From Cryptomeria japonica (lineage: Eukaryota; Streptophyta; Pinopsida; Cupressales; Cupressaceae): a stretch of 64,000 nucleotides of DNA. This document shows, in pieces, positions 35,055-46,854 of this stretch. The position numbers were made by a program, and so were the translations under genes. Under the pieces are notes generated by a model. The model was not told the DNA's origin, made no database searches, and was given only the letters and a program-made list of their open reading frames with translations. The stretch spans positions 341,811,370 through 341,875,369 of the forward strand of contig NC_081412.1 of the NCBI RefSeq assembly GCF_030272615.1. The letters are read 5' to 3'. Position 1 is the first letter of the stretch; every line of letters starts with the position of its first letter.

Positions 35055-36701
35055 GTGCATACTGATCTTTGTGGTCCTATGAAAGTTCAGAGTTATTATG
35101 GTGATAAATATTTCATATTATTTGTGGATGATTACTCAAGGATGATGTTAGTAATGTTTTTAAAAGAAAAATCAGAAGCTTTTCAAATGTTTAAATGGTA
35201 CAAGGCTAAAGTTGAAAATGAAACAGGAAGACAATTGAAATGTCTCAGATCAGATAGAGGAGGAGAGTTTACTTCTGATGAGTTCAACTTGTTTTGCAAT
35301 GATCATGGTATAAAAAGACAAGTCTTTGCACCGAGAACTCCACAACAAAATGGGATAGTTGAGAGAAGGAACAAATCTATTGTGGATTGTGCCAGAACCT
35401 TGATGATTGAAAAGAAAGTTCCACAAACATTTTGGAGAGAAGCAATAAGCACAACAGTTTACACCTTGAACCGAGTACAACTGAAGAAAGGAACTTTGAA
35501 GACACCTTATGAAATCTGGTATGACAAGAAACCTAATGTAAGTTATTTTAAAATCTTTGGGAGTAGATGCTATGTTCACAAAGATGATAGAAATGGTAAG
35601 TTTGATCAGAAAAGTAAAGAAGGAACATTTCTAGGTTATTCTTCTAGAAGCAAAGCATTTAAATGTCTGATCAAATTATCTAACAAAATAGTAGAAAGTG
35701 CAAATGTGAAAATTTATGAATTTGCAGAAAGAAATGATGAAGGAAACTCCACAGAACCAGAAGATTATGAAGGATTTGTCTATGTTCAACCGAGAAGTCC
35801 TATCGAGAAGACTGCTGAAGAAAATGAAGAGAATATCCAGTTATCGAGTGATGAAGAAGATCATACAGAGCCTACCGAGCCTGTATTAGCCAAGTATGTC
35901 AGAAGGAATCATGCACCAAGTCAGATTATAGGAGATAAGAATGATCCAGTGATGACAAGGAACAAATTGAGACAAAACACATGTCTGATATTTGAATTTG
36001 AACCGAGAATAGTGAAAGAGGCATTTAACAGTGAAGATTGGATAAATGCTATGACAGAAGAGATTGATCAAATCAAGAAGAATGACACATGGACACTGGT
36101 CCCAAGACCGAAGGACAAAAATGTAATCGGTACAAAGTGGATCTTCAGAAACAAGCTAAATGAAAAAGGTGAGGTCATTTGGAATAAAACAAGACTAGTT
36201 TGTAAAGGTTATGCCCAAGAAGAAGGAATTGATTATGGTGAGACTTTTGCACCTATGGCAAGACTTGAAGGAGTAAGAACATTATTGGCATATGCTACTT
36301 ACAAGAATTTCAAGGTATATCAAATGGATGTCAAATCTGCATTTCTGAATGGTATATTAGAAGAAGAAGTTTTCATTGAACAACCCGAAGGATTTGTTGA
36401 AGGAGAAAATAATGATCAGGTATGTAAATTGAACAAAGCTTTATATGGTCTGAAACAAGCACCTAGAGCATGGTATGAGAGATTGCACTCATATTTGATC
36501 AAAATTGGTTTTATAAGAACAAGTGAAAACAACAATATGTACATGAAGAATGATGAAAATGGAATACTGATCTCAGCCATATTTGTTGATGATATTATCT
36601 TTAGTGGAAATGATTCTCTATGCAAGAACTTTGGAAATGAAATGAGTAAAGAATTTGAGATGTCATTAATCGCTGAGATAAAATATTTTATAGGTCTGTA
36701 G
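35055..36701 (+). pseudogene. Element B: integrase core and reverse transcriptase
   Basis: A 548-residue open frame. The integrase core begins HTDLCGPM, then LRSDRGGEFTS and TPQQNGIVERRN, so the D-D-E triad is intact. KPNVSYFKIFGSRCYVH and GTFLGYSSRSKAFK mark the end of the integrase. A variable acidic linker follows. The RT starts at EDWINAMTEEIDQIKKNDTW and has YQMDVKSAFLNGILEEEVF, NKALYGLKQAPRAWYERL and the catalytic box FVDDIIFSG, which keeps both aspartates. A TAG at 36699 ends the frame within the RT (KYFIGL-stop); similarity continues in phase. Confidence 0.95.
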
Positions 36702-37448
36702 ATACTGCAAATGAAAGATGAGATTTTCATTACCCAATCCAAGTACATAAAGGAAATCTTGAAGAAATTTGGAATGGAGGATTCAAAACCAGGAAGTACT
36801 CCTATGACTACCAACTATAAACTATCAAAGAATGATGAATCTGCATCTATTGATGAGATGCTTTACTGATCTATGATTGGAAAGTTGCAATATGTTGTTC
36901 ACAACAGGCTAGATATAGCACATGCAGTAGGTATTGTTGCAAGATTTTCTGCAGATCCTAAGGAAACACACATGACGACAATCAAAAGAATTTTTAGATA
37001 CTTAAAAGGCACTGAAGATTATGGCTTAGTATATCAGAAAGGAAATGTTTTTGATTTAAAAGTTTATACTGATGCTGATTGGGCAGACAACATTGATGAC
37101 AAGAAAAGCACAAGTGGAGGAGCTTTCTTTTTAGGAGAAAGACTAGTGAGTTGGCTTAGCAAGAAACAAGGATGTGTTTCTTAGTCAACAACAGAAGCTG
37201 AATATGTTGCTGCATCACTGAATTGCACCAATATAGCATGGATCAAACAACTGTTGGAAGGTATAAATGAGCAAGTTTCTGAGCCAGTAACTATATTCTG
37301 TGATAACACTAGTGCCATTAACATTTCAAAGAATCCTGTTAGCACAAAGGAACAAATTGTAGACATCTTCACCAAGCCACTACCAACGGACACTTTTGAG
37401 TATCTCAGAAGTCAGTTAGGGGTCCTACCCCTATCTTCCATTCACTGA
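36702..37448 (+). pseudogene. Element B: end of RT and RNase H with a small deletion
   Basis: In phase with the previous part: ITQSKYIKEILKKFGMEDSK, a TGA at 36868, MIGKLQYVVHNRLDIAHAVG, then the RNase H with VYTDADWADNIDDKKSTSGG, TAG at 37182, TTEAEYVAAS and FCDNTSAINISKNP. After NISKNPV the protein jumps to STKEQIVDIFTKPLPTDTFE. In other copia proteins about 25 residues with a conserved H and R stand here (H-S-R-T-K-H-I), so this part of the RNase H is deleted in frame. Confidence 0.9.
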
Positions 37449-37850
37449 CCGAGTTTGGTGAAAACATCAATTCGATGACTCTACAGAATATATTTTAGGA
37501 GTTGATGCTGATTTACACACTTTCGGAGGTTTTCTAAAGGTGTGCAGGAAACAATAAACAGGGAACAAGAATTGAAGACAAAATGCTCTGACTGAGACTG
37601 GATTGATACATAACAACATGGAATTCACTTCTCAGAGGAAGAAATTATGTTTTTAGTTCTTTTCATTTTTGGCATTGTTGTCAAAGGGGGAGAAGACTAA
37701 TGTATGGGGGAGAAGTCTACTGACTGAAGGAGAAGACTACATTTCATAACCGGGGAGAAGACTAATGACAGAGGGAGAGCATTTCAAAATTTCACAGCAA
37801 TCTGAATCCGAATCAATAAAGTCAAATCAATTGGTTTTGCCATCAATGCC
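37449..37850 (+). other. Element B: 3' untranslated region with GGGGAGAAGACTA repeats
   Basis: Between the end of pol and the polypurine tract. GGGGAGAAGACTAATG, GGGGGAGAAGTCTACTG, AGGAGAAGACTACAT and GGGGAGAAGACTAATGA lie in a row at 37686-37772, an imperfect ~20-30-bp tandem repeat of purine-rich words resembling the polypurine tract itself. Confidence 0.6.
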
Positions 37851-37862
37851 AAAGGGGGAGAT

Positions 37863-39375
37863 TGTTGGCATTATAACAGACAAAAAGAAGGTTGGCATTC
37901 CAATTACAATGAGAGATTGTTGGCATTTCAATAAGGATATTGAGAAGGTTGTTGATGACTATGGATATAACTGATTAAGGATGATTACTGTCTTAATATT
38001 ATTATTTTGTCATTGATGTCAAGAAATTGATTTTCTAATTCAGTATGATGTTGCCATATCTTAAGACGTATGATTTGATGAGTATAAAGATGTCGGTAAA
38101 AGACATAGAAAGAATATGATGAATAAGGGGATAAGTTATTTAATGGGCAACTATTACCGAGTTAGACAATGATGAGATCATGATGTTTAGATTGTTTTGA
38201 TATCCTACATATGCTATTGTTTGAAAGGTTAATACTATACTATGTTACCGAGCAAAGAACCTATTCGGTAAACCCTAAGGTTATCGCTATCGGTTAATGA
38301 AGGAAGAATGTCTACCGAGTGAAGTTTAGTATTTACCGAGTTACAACTGAGCTATAACAGAATGCATTAAATATTTACATGTGATATTTAATGAAGGAAG
38401 CTGATGAGCTGGAGTGGATTAAATGATTGGTAAGCCATGTATGAAGATTGTTAAAGAATCTATGGTAAAGAAAGATCGGCAGGAAGATCTACAGCTCAGA
38501 TTGAACCGCAATACCCTAACACAAGTTCCAAGGTGAAAATGCAAGTTCCAAGGCGGGGTAAAACATTTTTTAGATCGAAGGATACATTGAACCTGGACAA
38601 GATTGAAGATCTAATGGCTATGATTGATCATGGGAAATGTGATCAAGGAGATTAAGCGGTTGGAAGATTGTTTATAAATAGGAAACTGTTGATAAACAAT
38701 GTATGCAGGCAAGTGTATGCACAGGGATGCTACATAGTGATTACCGAGCACAGAAGCTTGAAGACCTGTTTTGATAACAGAGTATAGAGCTCAACAGAGG
38801 GACAAGATATGTCCTATGAATTGATTGTATTGAGAAAATAAGAATCTGCTTCAGCATTTTTAGATGTGAAGTTGCAGACATATTTTTATTATTGTTATTT
38901 TGAGAAGTAGCAGAAAATCTCTTAACCGAGTGGACTTAACAGTCTTATTTGTAAAATCCTCTAGCGAGGTGACATTCTTATTGAGTGTTTGAAATCCTTT
39001 AACAAGGTCACTTCTAACAAGGTGAAGATCTTAACAGATCTGAGGGAAATCCCTTAACAGGGTCACATCTAGCAATGTGTTTGTAATCTTTAGCAGGATT
39101 TGCTTTTAACCGAGCATGCTCTAGAAGAGTATATTTCTTAGTGGGTCCGAAATCCCACAGTGGTTTTTCCCTATTTGGGTTTCCACGTTAAATCTGGTGT
39201 TATATGTTTGTGATCTTATCTATTTATGGGTCTGCATGCATTACTGTTTTTCTAATAAGGTTACCGAGGTTGAATCTGTTGTTTTTATTGAAGATTAAAT
39301 TTGAATGATTCACCCCCTCCTCTCATATTGTTAGCTTGGCATATGTACTAATCATATTTAGTATCAGAACTATCA
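37863..39375 (+). repeat. 3' LTR of element B
   Basis: 1513 bp, TGTTGGCATTATAACAG to CAGAACTATCA, directly after the AAAGGGGGAGAT tract and before the duplicated ATACC. Nearly identical to the 5' LTR apart from the 23-bp duplication and scattered substitutions. Confidence 0.95.
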
Positions 39376-39380
39376 ATACC

Positions 39381-39700
39381 CACAAAGATCAACTATCTGC
39401 AATATAGAGATCTGACCGGTTAAGGTCATGCAACACCCTATTAGGGGTACACTTGGTTAAGAGTGTTTTAGCCCGGTTAAGAGCTATACAATAAAGCCTA
39501 TTAGGACCCAACCCTGTTAGGAGCTACCCGGTTAAGGGATTTCAAAACATAAGCTAATGTGTCACCTTGTTAGAGGATTTCACCTCCGGACCTGCTAGGA
39601 TCCTATCACACCCTATTAGGAGTGACCTTGTTAGAGGATTTTCTTGCTGCAACTGATAGGAAGACAACAAGTTCAACTGATATGAAGTTAGTGATGGAAC
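39381..39700 (-). repeat. LTR C, second piece
   Basis: This continues the LTR C sequence after element B. It has the words CACCTTGTTAGAGGATTT, GACCTTGTTAGAGGATTTTC, ACCCGGTTAAGGGATT and CCTATTAGGAGTGACC that are found in the same order in solo LTR D (47870-48090). It then stops abruptly near 39700, about 750 bp short of the equivalent LTR D end, so LTR C is truncated. Confidence 0.6.
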
Positions 39701-41170
39701 CTTAAATTTTTTCAAAATTTAGAGTTCCAAATCTCATGCAGGACATCGAGTTCACTGGAGAAATCATGTGAGACACCTATGTTCAGGTATACTTTTCCAT
39801 TTCAAGCTCCTGAAAGCCTATTCCGATGCATACGTCAAGTGGTTGATTTTCAGGTATGTATGTAGTTGCAAATATGGAATCATTCCAGGTATGCCTTTTC
39901 AAATAATAATTTTTCTCCATTTAAGCATTATTATTCGAATCTAATTGTTCTTCTACATTTTATGTATATTAAACAACGCTCGTACTAAGTTGCAGGTTCC
40001 TATGATATCGTCTGCCATATTTCCTATAGCCACTCCATTTGCATTTTCTTATGTTTTTCAATGGTGAGATAAATTTTTATCAAAGTAAGTCATCTTTGAG
40101 TATTATTAAATCTTTCCCATTGAGCTTTCATATTGAATTGAATATTCCTCTGAATTTTTCATGTCACAACGTATCATTATGACAGTTTCTAATCCTCCAT
40201 GATTTGATTTGCTATTTATTTTAAATTCTCATGTGAAATGTAATATTAATTCAAGTAGTCATTTTCATATGTTAATATTTCTTACTTGAATTAATCTCAT
40301 AATAATATAGTTTATTCTTTCAAATATTTATGATACAAGGATGCTCTGTGCAAAATCCCAGGTATCAAGGAATTCATTTAATATCTTCTTGGCTAATGTA
40401 AAGTTTATTGAGTATGATGTTTATTTAGCCAAAATATTATTATTTTACAAGAGGAAATATAAGTTCATTTTGAAAGATAAAATATACACGATCGAGATTC
40501 AATTTTGAATTTGATAAATAATACTTTTATGAATATACGTTTAAATCATTTTAAATAAATGATTTGAATAAAAGATATATTTATATGGGACATAAAGTTC
40601 AAAACACTTTACACATGGCGGGTTGGCAAAGGATGAAACTCATCGGGAGATCGTTGTAATAAAAAATAAGTCTCCCCAATCTCCGATAAAGATATAATAA
40701 AGCACTCAAGTGATTAATCAATCCGTTCTAAAATGCACGGTGGCTAAAACTGAATTCACGTTTTTACAGTTCAGGCCATTTTTTGAAGCTGAAAATGAAT
40801 GATTAATGATGATTTTAATCTTAAAATGATTGCCCGGATCATATATTTCATCTTGGGGGGCATTTTTATAATATTTTTATTGTTTTTAAAGTGTCAGTGA
40901 GTTGTTTAAAAGCTCAGATTTGCAAGTGATGACCTGCATATTCTAATTCAACGAAGGAGACTAAAAGAGGCATGTTTTACCCGATAAAAATAGAGATCCA
41001 ACTCTATCCTTCAATACTCGAATTCATGAGATAGTATTAATGAATTTGACAACGATACTATAAGTCAATTACGGGCAGCAGAATGGGTGTTTGTTTATAG
41101 TACACAACATCCCATGAAACAGAGATTGATATATCAGAAGCTATAATAGATGTTCTTTTTTCTTCTAATG
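39701..41170. other. AT-rich interval upstream of a TSR1 fragment
   Basis: No coding similarity was recognised. Words such as TTTTCAGGTATG (39850, 39890) look like splice-site sequences, but no exons could be supported. Could be intron sequence of the TSR1-derived fragment or old repeat. Confidence 0.35.
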
Positions 41171-41470
41171 GTAAATGAGGATCAATTTTCTTTTTTAGAA
41201 ATACCACATGGCGATCTTCAAACATGCCTGGAAATGGAAAAGCTTACAAATATGATTGCATTTGTAGTTTCAGCTGATGGCTATGGAGTTGTGCACAATC
41301 GATATCTTGTAGGAAGCCAATGCTCATCTATGCTTTTTCCCAACACTATTGGCTTGATCACTAAAAAAAAAAGAGAATGCTTTTTAAGTCTTACAAATAA
41401 ATTTCCGGAAGATTGTAAAATTCTACTAGCAGATACAGAGAAAGTATTCTTAGACCTTGGTTATATTTTT
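41171..41470 (+). pseudogene. TSR1: TSR1 (40S ribosome biogenesis) gene fragment
   Basis: The frame at 41150-41482 reads IPHGDLQTCLEMEKLTNMIA then FVVSADGYG, GSQCSSMLFPNTIGL and LTNKFPEDCKILLADTEKVF. This matches one internal block of the pre-rRNA processing protein TSR1, a GTPase-like factor of pre-40S particles (plant form: APHGDL-TC-E-AKVAD-AFVVSA ... FPEDCKFYPADT). The middle of the block is degraded and only about 95 residues are covered. No other TSR1 part was found nearby. Captured fragment or remnant of one exon. Confidence 0.7.
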
Positions 41471-41539
41471 AATTTCCTTTGAATAAATACAAGTGAATAT
41501 ACTTTGTCATTTTAAATCTTGAAAATCATTAGAATATTT

Positions 41540-42200
41540 TCATTATATGTTTTTTACCCTTTAAAGTTCATTGAATCATTTTATATTAGGGTAAATATTA
41601 TTTATTTTTCAAAATCAAAATATGAATATTATAAAGAATATTTCGTAAAAGGGGAAGATGCGTTTTTTATTACACAAATGAAAGAGAAATAATATTTATT
41701 GAAAAGCCATTGCAATAAGGAATTCCTTTCATATGTATATATTTGCCCTAATCCAATAAATTGGACATTTTACATTAGGGTAAATAGTTTTAATGTTTTA
41801 AGTATCAAATCATGATTATTATTATTTTGGAGAAAATGTATTTTTACCATAAATAACGTGATGAAAAGCATTTATTTATTAAAGTGATCCTTCCATATGC
41901 ATTTTATTTGCCCTAGGTTTATAAATTGAATATATTTATTAGGGTATATTATTTATATCACGTACTTAATAATTTGATTGGTATTTGCAAGGGTATGTTC
42001 ATGTGATAAAATATTTCCAACCTAATTCAAGTGCCCTAAAAGGTGAAGAGGTATCAGAAGTTTTTCTACGGATGTCATTTTTGCACAGGAAAGTATATGC
42101 TTCTTTTGGCCATATAAAATCTTTTACCTTAGGTTATGAAAAAATTATCATTAGGGTAAATTATTTTATATGAATAAATATTTACAAGCGTTTAATACTT
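41540..42200. repeat. Degenerate ~190-bp tandem repeat, four units
   Basis: ATTAGGGTAAAT or a close form occurs at about 41587, 41774, 41938 and 42152. Each is preceded by a pyrimidine word of the CCCTAA type (ACCCTTTAAAG, GCCCTAATCC, GCCCTAGG, ACCTTAGG) 30-45 bp upstream, so each unit can form a CCCTAA/TTAGGG stem. Other shared words include GAAAATGTATTTTTA-like and CATATGTATATATTTGCC/CATATGCATTTTATTTGCC. Divergence is high. Confidence 0.6.
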
Positions 42201-43250
42201 TGATTTAAGTGAATTATCCTAAATAAGTATTCTACATAAGTGAGAAAGATTATTACCTAATCAAAGGTGTTGTGTAGTTAATGTTTAAAATCAAGGGATT
42301 TGATTGGTTTGTTTTATGTGTAGGAGATATTGAGGAGATGATGAATATTTGCTGAGAAATGTTATCAAAGTGGAGGATAAAGGATATATTATTAAAGTTT
42401 TATTTAGTATGGTGTTTTAGGGTTTTCCTTTTAAATTATATCTGTAAACCAAAAGGTGTGTCCTTTGGAGAACAACTGTTTGTAACTCCCTCCTGTGTAT
42501 GAAAGGGTGCATCCTTTCATATGTGCCTATGGATTCACATACTTATAGGGAGTCATTTTTTATGTAAAAGAGGAGGAATCATGAGAACAACATACTGCTG
42601 TAAGGGCTAAATGACATTTTGTATTAGGGAAGTCTATAGGAAGAAGAAGCATCATTTTGTGCAAGCAATCTGTAATGGAGTATCTGCAAGTGCAACTTAT
42701 GTATGCAATTATTTCCTGAAGATTAATATACAAGGTTGGCTGTTTCTTTTTCCAAATATTGTGTACACTTTTGTGTTGATGATTATCTTTGTCCTCTTGA
42801 TAAATCTGTTTATAGATTTGCTATGATGTGAATCACATGCCGTTGCATTAAGTGAAAGATTGAGTTCTTATTGTTTGTGTAACACATACTGAACCCTCAT
42901 AGTTGATGAGAAATTGTTTCTTGAGTTGATAAGATATTTTGTCCACAAAGTGTCATATATATCCCTGGATAGAGGCACTGGTTTTTTATTGATCTTTTAA
43001 GGTTTTTATCTGTATGCATTCAAGGTCCTTGATAGAGAAATGTTCTTCCCAAATCCTATATGAAATGATCTATGCAGATTTAATTTAAGTCCTGAAAGCA
43101 ATCTCATTTTCAATATACATTCACAATCATTTCTTTCCAAAGCATTCAGTTAAAGCACACAATAAACCATGGTTGCAGAACAATAATTTGCTAGTTGTGT
43201 AAACTTGCTAAAAGGTTTAAATCCACTATAAATAACTTCTTTTGTGCTTG
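42201..43250. other. No gene recognised
   Basis: AT-rich. An open frame at 42611-42826 has a hydrophobic C-terminal half (LFLFPNIVYTFVLMIIFVLL) that could be a membrane segment, but there is no family match and AT-rich chance frames are often like this. Confidence 0.4.
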
Positions 43251-43254
43251 AGAG

Positions 43255-44040
43255 GAAGGGGCACACCCACCTAGGTTCAGTGGAGCCTAAAGTGCAGAGG
43301 GATCTAGTCCTTGACTGTCCCTGTTCGTTGGCCAAGGTTGATTGGACTACTTGAGGATTTGGAAAGTCTTTTAGTTTTCCAATCTGTGGTTTTGGGCACC
43401 AACAATTAGCACCTCTGTGCCTGATTAGATCCGCTTCTTCTCTATTTCTATCACCGACTAAACATCAAACCCTAACTTCTCCTTCAACCACATGATCAAA
43501 TTCTCACTCTTCATCTATAAAATCATACAACTTACATAACCTAATAGAGAACTCTATTAAGTCGGCTAAGAACCTTGGAACAATTCCCTAGATTCATTGA
43601 ATCTAGTCACCTTTTATATTTTCCCGCTCATTACACTTTCCACATGTCGGCCAAATAATTCATAAATAAAAAAACATAACATAAAGTCTACTGGTTACCG
43701 ATCAAAGTAACTCTGCTATACTGGTTCTCTGTTCTTCCTGACTGTAACTGTTCTTTCAATAATAACTTGCTTAATACATTGAATCTGCTGATGTGGTTCC
43801 AATCAAAGACTCATGCCAATGTCATAAACATATGTTTCAAACTACAACGTCTAACTCTTCACCAATCATTCGTACTGGTTTCTTGATCATCGCTTTGTTT
43901 CTGCTTACCAGTTGATGACAACTTAGCAGTTTTGTTGTCTAACAAATTCCACTACCGGTTAGGCTATACCGGTTGGTCTAGATGACTTAGATGACTAACA
44001 AAACATGGTTTCCATCAATGACAACACAAATAAAGTCATC
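43255..44040 (-). repeat. LTR-like sequence J and repeat shared with 21.3 kb
   Basis: On the minus strand this starts TGTGTTGTCATTGATGGAAA (about 44032), as LTRs here do within their first 50-100 bases. It has a TATA-like AATATAAAAGG at about 43623-43613 and runs to TAATTGTTGGTGCCCAAAAC at about 43400. The segment 43255-43420 matches 21305-21482. No PBS or second end was identified. Its left neighbour on the minus strand is the E gag, so it marks where foreign sequence entered E. Confidence 0.5.
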
Positions 44041-45114
44041 AATCAACCTATTACAACAATATCATCATCATCATCATCAAGGCAACAGTGTAGGCACTAG
44101 ATTCCGGTACCACCAGGCAAGCTTCCATTGTTCACCTCCTTTCTCCATACCATGACTTCCTTTTTCTTTGATTCACTAGACTTCACCACATTCTTCTCTA
44201 TAGACTTCTCAAATTTAGTCTTACACTAATTAGCATAATTTCAGAATTTCTTGCACTTGTAACAATTGATTTTTCTTTGCACTGAATTTGTTGTATGTGA
44301 TCTAATCTGCATTGATTAGCTTTGTGACTATAGCCATTACATATATGAAAATATCCATGAAAGTTACTATTCAACTTATTTACTCCAACTAGATTATGAT
44401 TCTGACTCATAACATGTTTTCTACAATAATTTGCTTTATGACCAAACTTCTTGCAATTGTAACATTGAATGCTTCTATAATCTATAGCTTTATGACCAAA
44501 TTTATTGCATTGAAAACAATAACCATTAAATGATGGATAGGTCTGTGCATTTGGTTAATGAACCAATAGTCTCCTTTTAGTAGATCTCTGATTCTAGGTT
44601 TTTCTTGCATCTTCAGGTTTCTTGTTTGCTTATGCCTTAACCTCTTTGCCTTTTTATTTATCATTTTAATTCAAACATTCACCGGGCTGAAATCCAAGTC
44701 TAGTCTTGTCTAAATGAGATTTCTAGATGTTAATTAGATCTTCCAAAAGTATTCTACTATCAAGAACCTTATTTATTGCCTTTAACTTCTTCACTTCTTG
44801 TTCCAACTTCTCACATTCTTTTCTCTTTAACCTAATTGATTCTTTCAGGGTTTCCTTTATCTCTTTCTTCTCCTCAATATTTTGCATTAGATCAAGTTAA
44901 CAATTTCATTTGCCTGCTTCAACTGATTGTTAACTTCCTTATGTCTCACTTTGTACTTCTAGATTTATTCTCTCGGCTTCTGCACACATTCATTCGCTAC
45001 CTTCACATTCTCTTTCAATTCTTCATTCTTAGATTCCACACTTTCCAGATCTTCAAGAGCTATCTTCAATTCATCATCTAGATGATATTCTTTGATTATA
45101 CACATTTGTGCCAT
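44041..45114 (-). pseudogene. Element E: gag-like ORF with zinc-knuckle array
   Basis: The minus strand ATG at 45114 follows the PBS by about 55 bp and opens MAQMCIIKEYHLDDELKIAL, then coiled-coil-like EDLESVESKNEELKENVKVA and KRKECEKLEQEVKKLKAINK. Four zinc-knuckle-like repeats follow (about 44525-44215): CFQCNKFGHKAIDY, CYNCKKFGHKANYC (perfect), FHICNGYSHKANQC and CYKCKKF-stop-NYAN. Three have lost one residue or carry a stop. At least four stops precede them. No UBN2 or DUF4219 core is visible, so this gag is unlike that of element B. Confidence 0.7.
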
Positions 45115-45167
45115 GATTCAACCAACAAGGATCTCCCTCAAGCGGTTAAGCTATTAAGAAAGGGACC

Positions 45168-45184
45168 AAAGCTCTTATACCAAT
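45168..45184 (-). other. Primer binding site of element E
   Basis: The minus strand reads TTGGTATAAGAGCTTTGG next to the 5' LTR end; the expected methionine-tRNA PBS is TGGTATCAGAGC with one change. It confirms the direction of E. Confidence 0.8.
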
Positions 45185-46576
45185 TTTTGAATTGGTCAAA
45201 TGGACAGAAATATTAAGAGGTGGGGGGGGGGGGGGGGGGTGAATCAGTATTCCCACACTTATAAATTTTTTGCTAATTAACTTTAACAATAATCTCATCA
45301 ACATGAAATAGCAAATGTAGAATAAACAAATAACACATCCACAAATTGAACATTGGATTTTATATATGGAAAACCCAAATTGGAAAAATCACAGAGAGGG
45401 TTAGCTCTCAAGATAATTTAAATAGTGATATGGCGTTTACAAAATGGGTGTCTCACTATCGTATGACTCGCTACCAGATACAAAAGTCTCTCACTATCGA
45501 AATGCTCACTGCAATAGAAACTAAGTTAACTAGAAAAATTGCATCTCCTAATGCATTAATTTAGTTCCAAGTTAAGCTCATATAAAAACTATCAAAAACT
45601 CACAACAAATCCGATAAGGGATCACTGAACCACTATCTACAATCACCTGCAACAAGTTCGGTAAGAAATTACTACACTGCTTTGTCAAACCAACTACTTG
45701 CAGTAGATCTGGTAAAGGATTACTGCAACACTATCTACAAATTGACTCTTCTTTAGATACCTTCACTTATACGCTGCTCACACTATGAATTGCTTCTCTT
45801 ACTACAACTACTCTATTGTCCACAACTCTATCACTCACATACTTCTTACTCTGCTCTACCATACACACTCTGCTTTCTTCTATCTTATATTCTTCAAACT
45901 TGTTTTTTTTTCTCATTTCACACACCTTCTATATATATCAATAAGCTCACACATTGAGATAATATGTCAACCAAGCACAAATTCTTTACAAAATAATATG
46001 CTACTTGGATCAACACATTGCCCAAAATATGCCTTGACCAAAAATAGAATAAACAAGTCAACATATATCAACCTCTTACATGCTTCCTTAAAAGACTTCA
46101 TTTACCAAATCATATGTCTTAATAACCTGGACAAAACAAGGGTCAACTGGACCCATAGAAATGGATCCATAAGCAAAAACTCCAAGCACAACAACTCCCA
46201 AAGTTCAAGACACATATGCCATAGATTCTATAACATAAAACCATGCAATATAGTCATCCAGATAGCAATACAATAGATACAATTGATATGACTGCTATGA
46301 TTGATATAACTGATACCACTGATACCAAAACTGGATACAAACCAAGATAAGCACAACACAAGATTGTGAAAAAGATAATTTTCCATTAATGACTCCAATA
46401 GATCATATATACTTCTCTACAACATATCACATACATACCTATCTTCCAGTATTACTCAACCTGTAATACCAAAACTGCTTCTAATGTCATAACAACAACA
46501 TACCACATCCTGTCCTAACCGGATCACCAGGTTTGACATCAATGACAAAAATGACAATATTCACACAAGTCTAACA
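45185..46576 (-). repeat. 5' LTR of element E
   Basis: About 1392 bp; minus strand starts TGTTAGACTTGTGTGAATAT and ends CCAATTCAAAAA. A run of about 18 G (45223-45240 on the plus strand) is the C-run motif of this LTR group. The short TATATATA at about 45932 corresponds to the (TA)50 of the other LTR. The last bases differ from the other LTR by small deletions next to the PBS. Confidence 0.82.
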
Positions 46577-46581
46577 ATACT

Positions 46582-46854
46582 CATAAATCAAACTCATGAA
46601 TCTCATATAACTATGTATCATGTTTTCACCACTCAAGGCGTGCTCATAGGGCCTCAAAAGTAAGGAAATGTATCTAGGTTGATCATAATTCAACATTTAA
46701 AGTACAATTCCACATGCCACATCCTAAAATCATACTAAAATTATCATACGTAATTCATAAGGGTAAAATAGGCTTCAAAAACCAACCTATAGTTCAGATG
46801 GGGTCAAATGGTGACTGTGCGCTAAGACTAGTCAAAAGTGCCACACTAGTGATC
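46582..46854. other. Spacer between elements E and H
   Basis: Non-coding. Resembles in composition the sequence left of element E and is probably the other side of the same older unit. Confidence 0.4.

Larger units (their letters stand above)
31750..39375 (+). mobile_element. Element B: Ty1/copia retrotransposon, 7.6 kb, young
   Basis: Complete structure: 5' LTR 31750-33286, PBS 33288-33304 (TTGGTATTAGAGCTT), gag, protease, integrase, RT, RNase H, polypurine tract (AAAGGGGGAGAT, 37851-37862) and 3' LTR 37863-39375. The target duplication ATACC lies at 31745-31749 and 39376-39380. The first 400 bp of the LTRs differ at about ten positions. The domain order INT-RT defines Ty1/copia. Several in-frame stops, one frameshift and an RNase H deletion make it non-functional despite its youth. 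Confidence 0.95.

Noticed and set aside
35250-36814. Minus-strand open frames across element B
   Set aside because: Antisense shadows of the integrase and RT, which have clear catalytic motifs on the plus strand.
41580-42165. CCCTAA and TTAGGG words suggesting interstitial telomere repeats
   Set aside because: Plant telomeres are TTTAGGG arrays; here the words are single and spaced by 160-215 bp.
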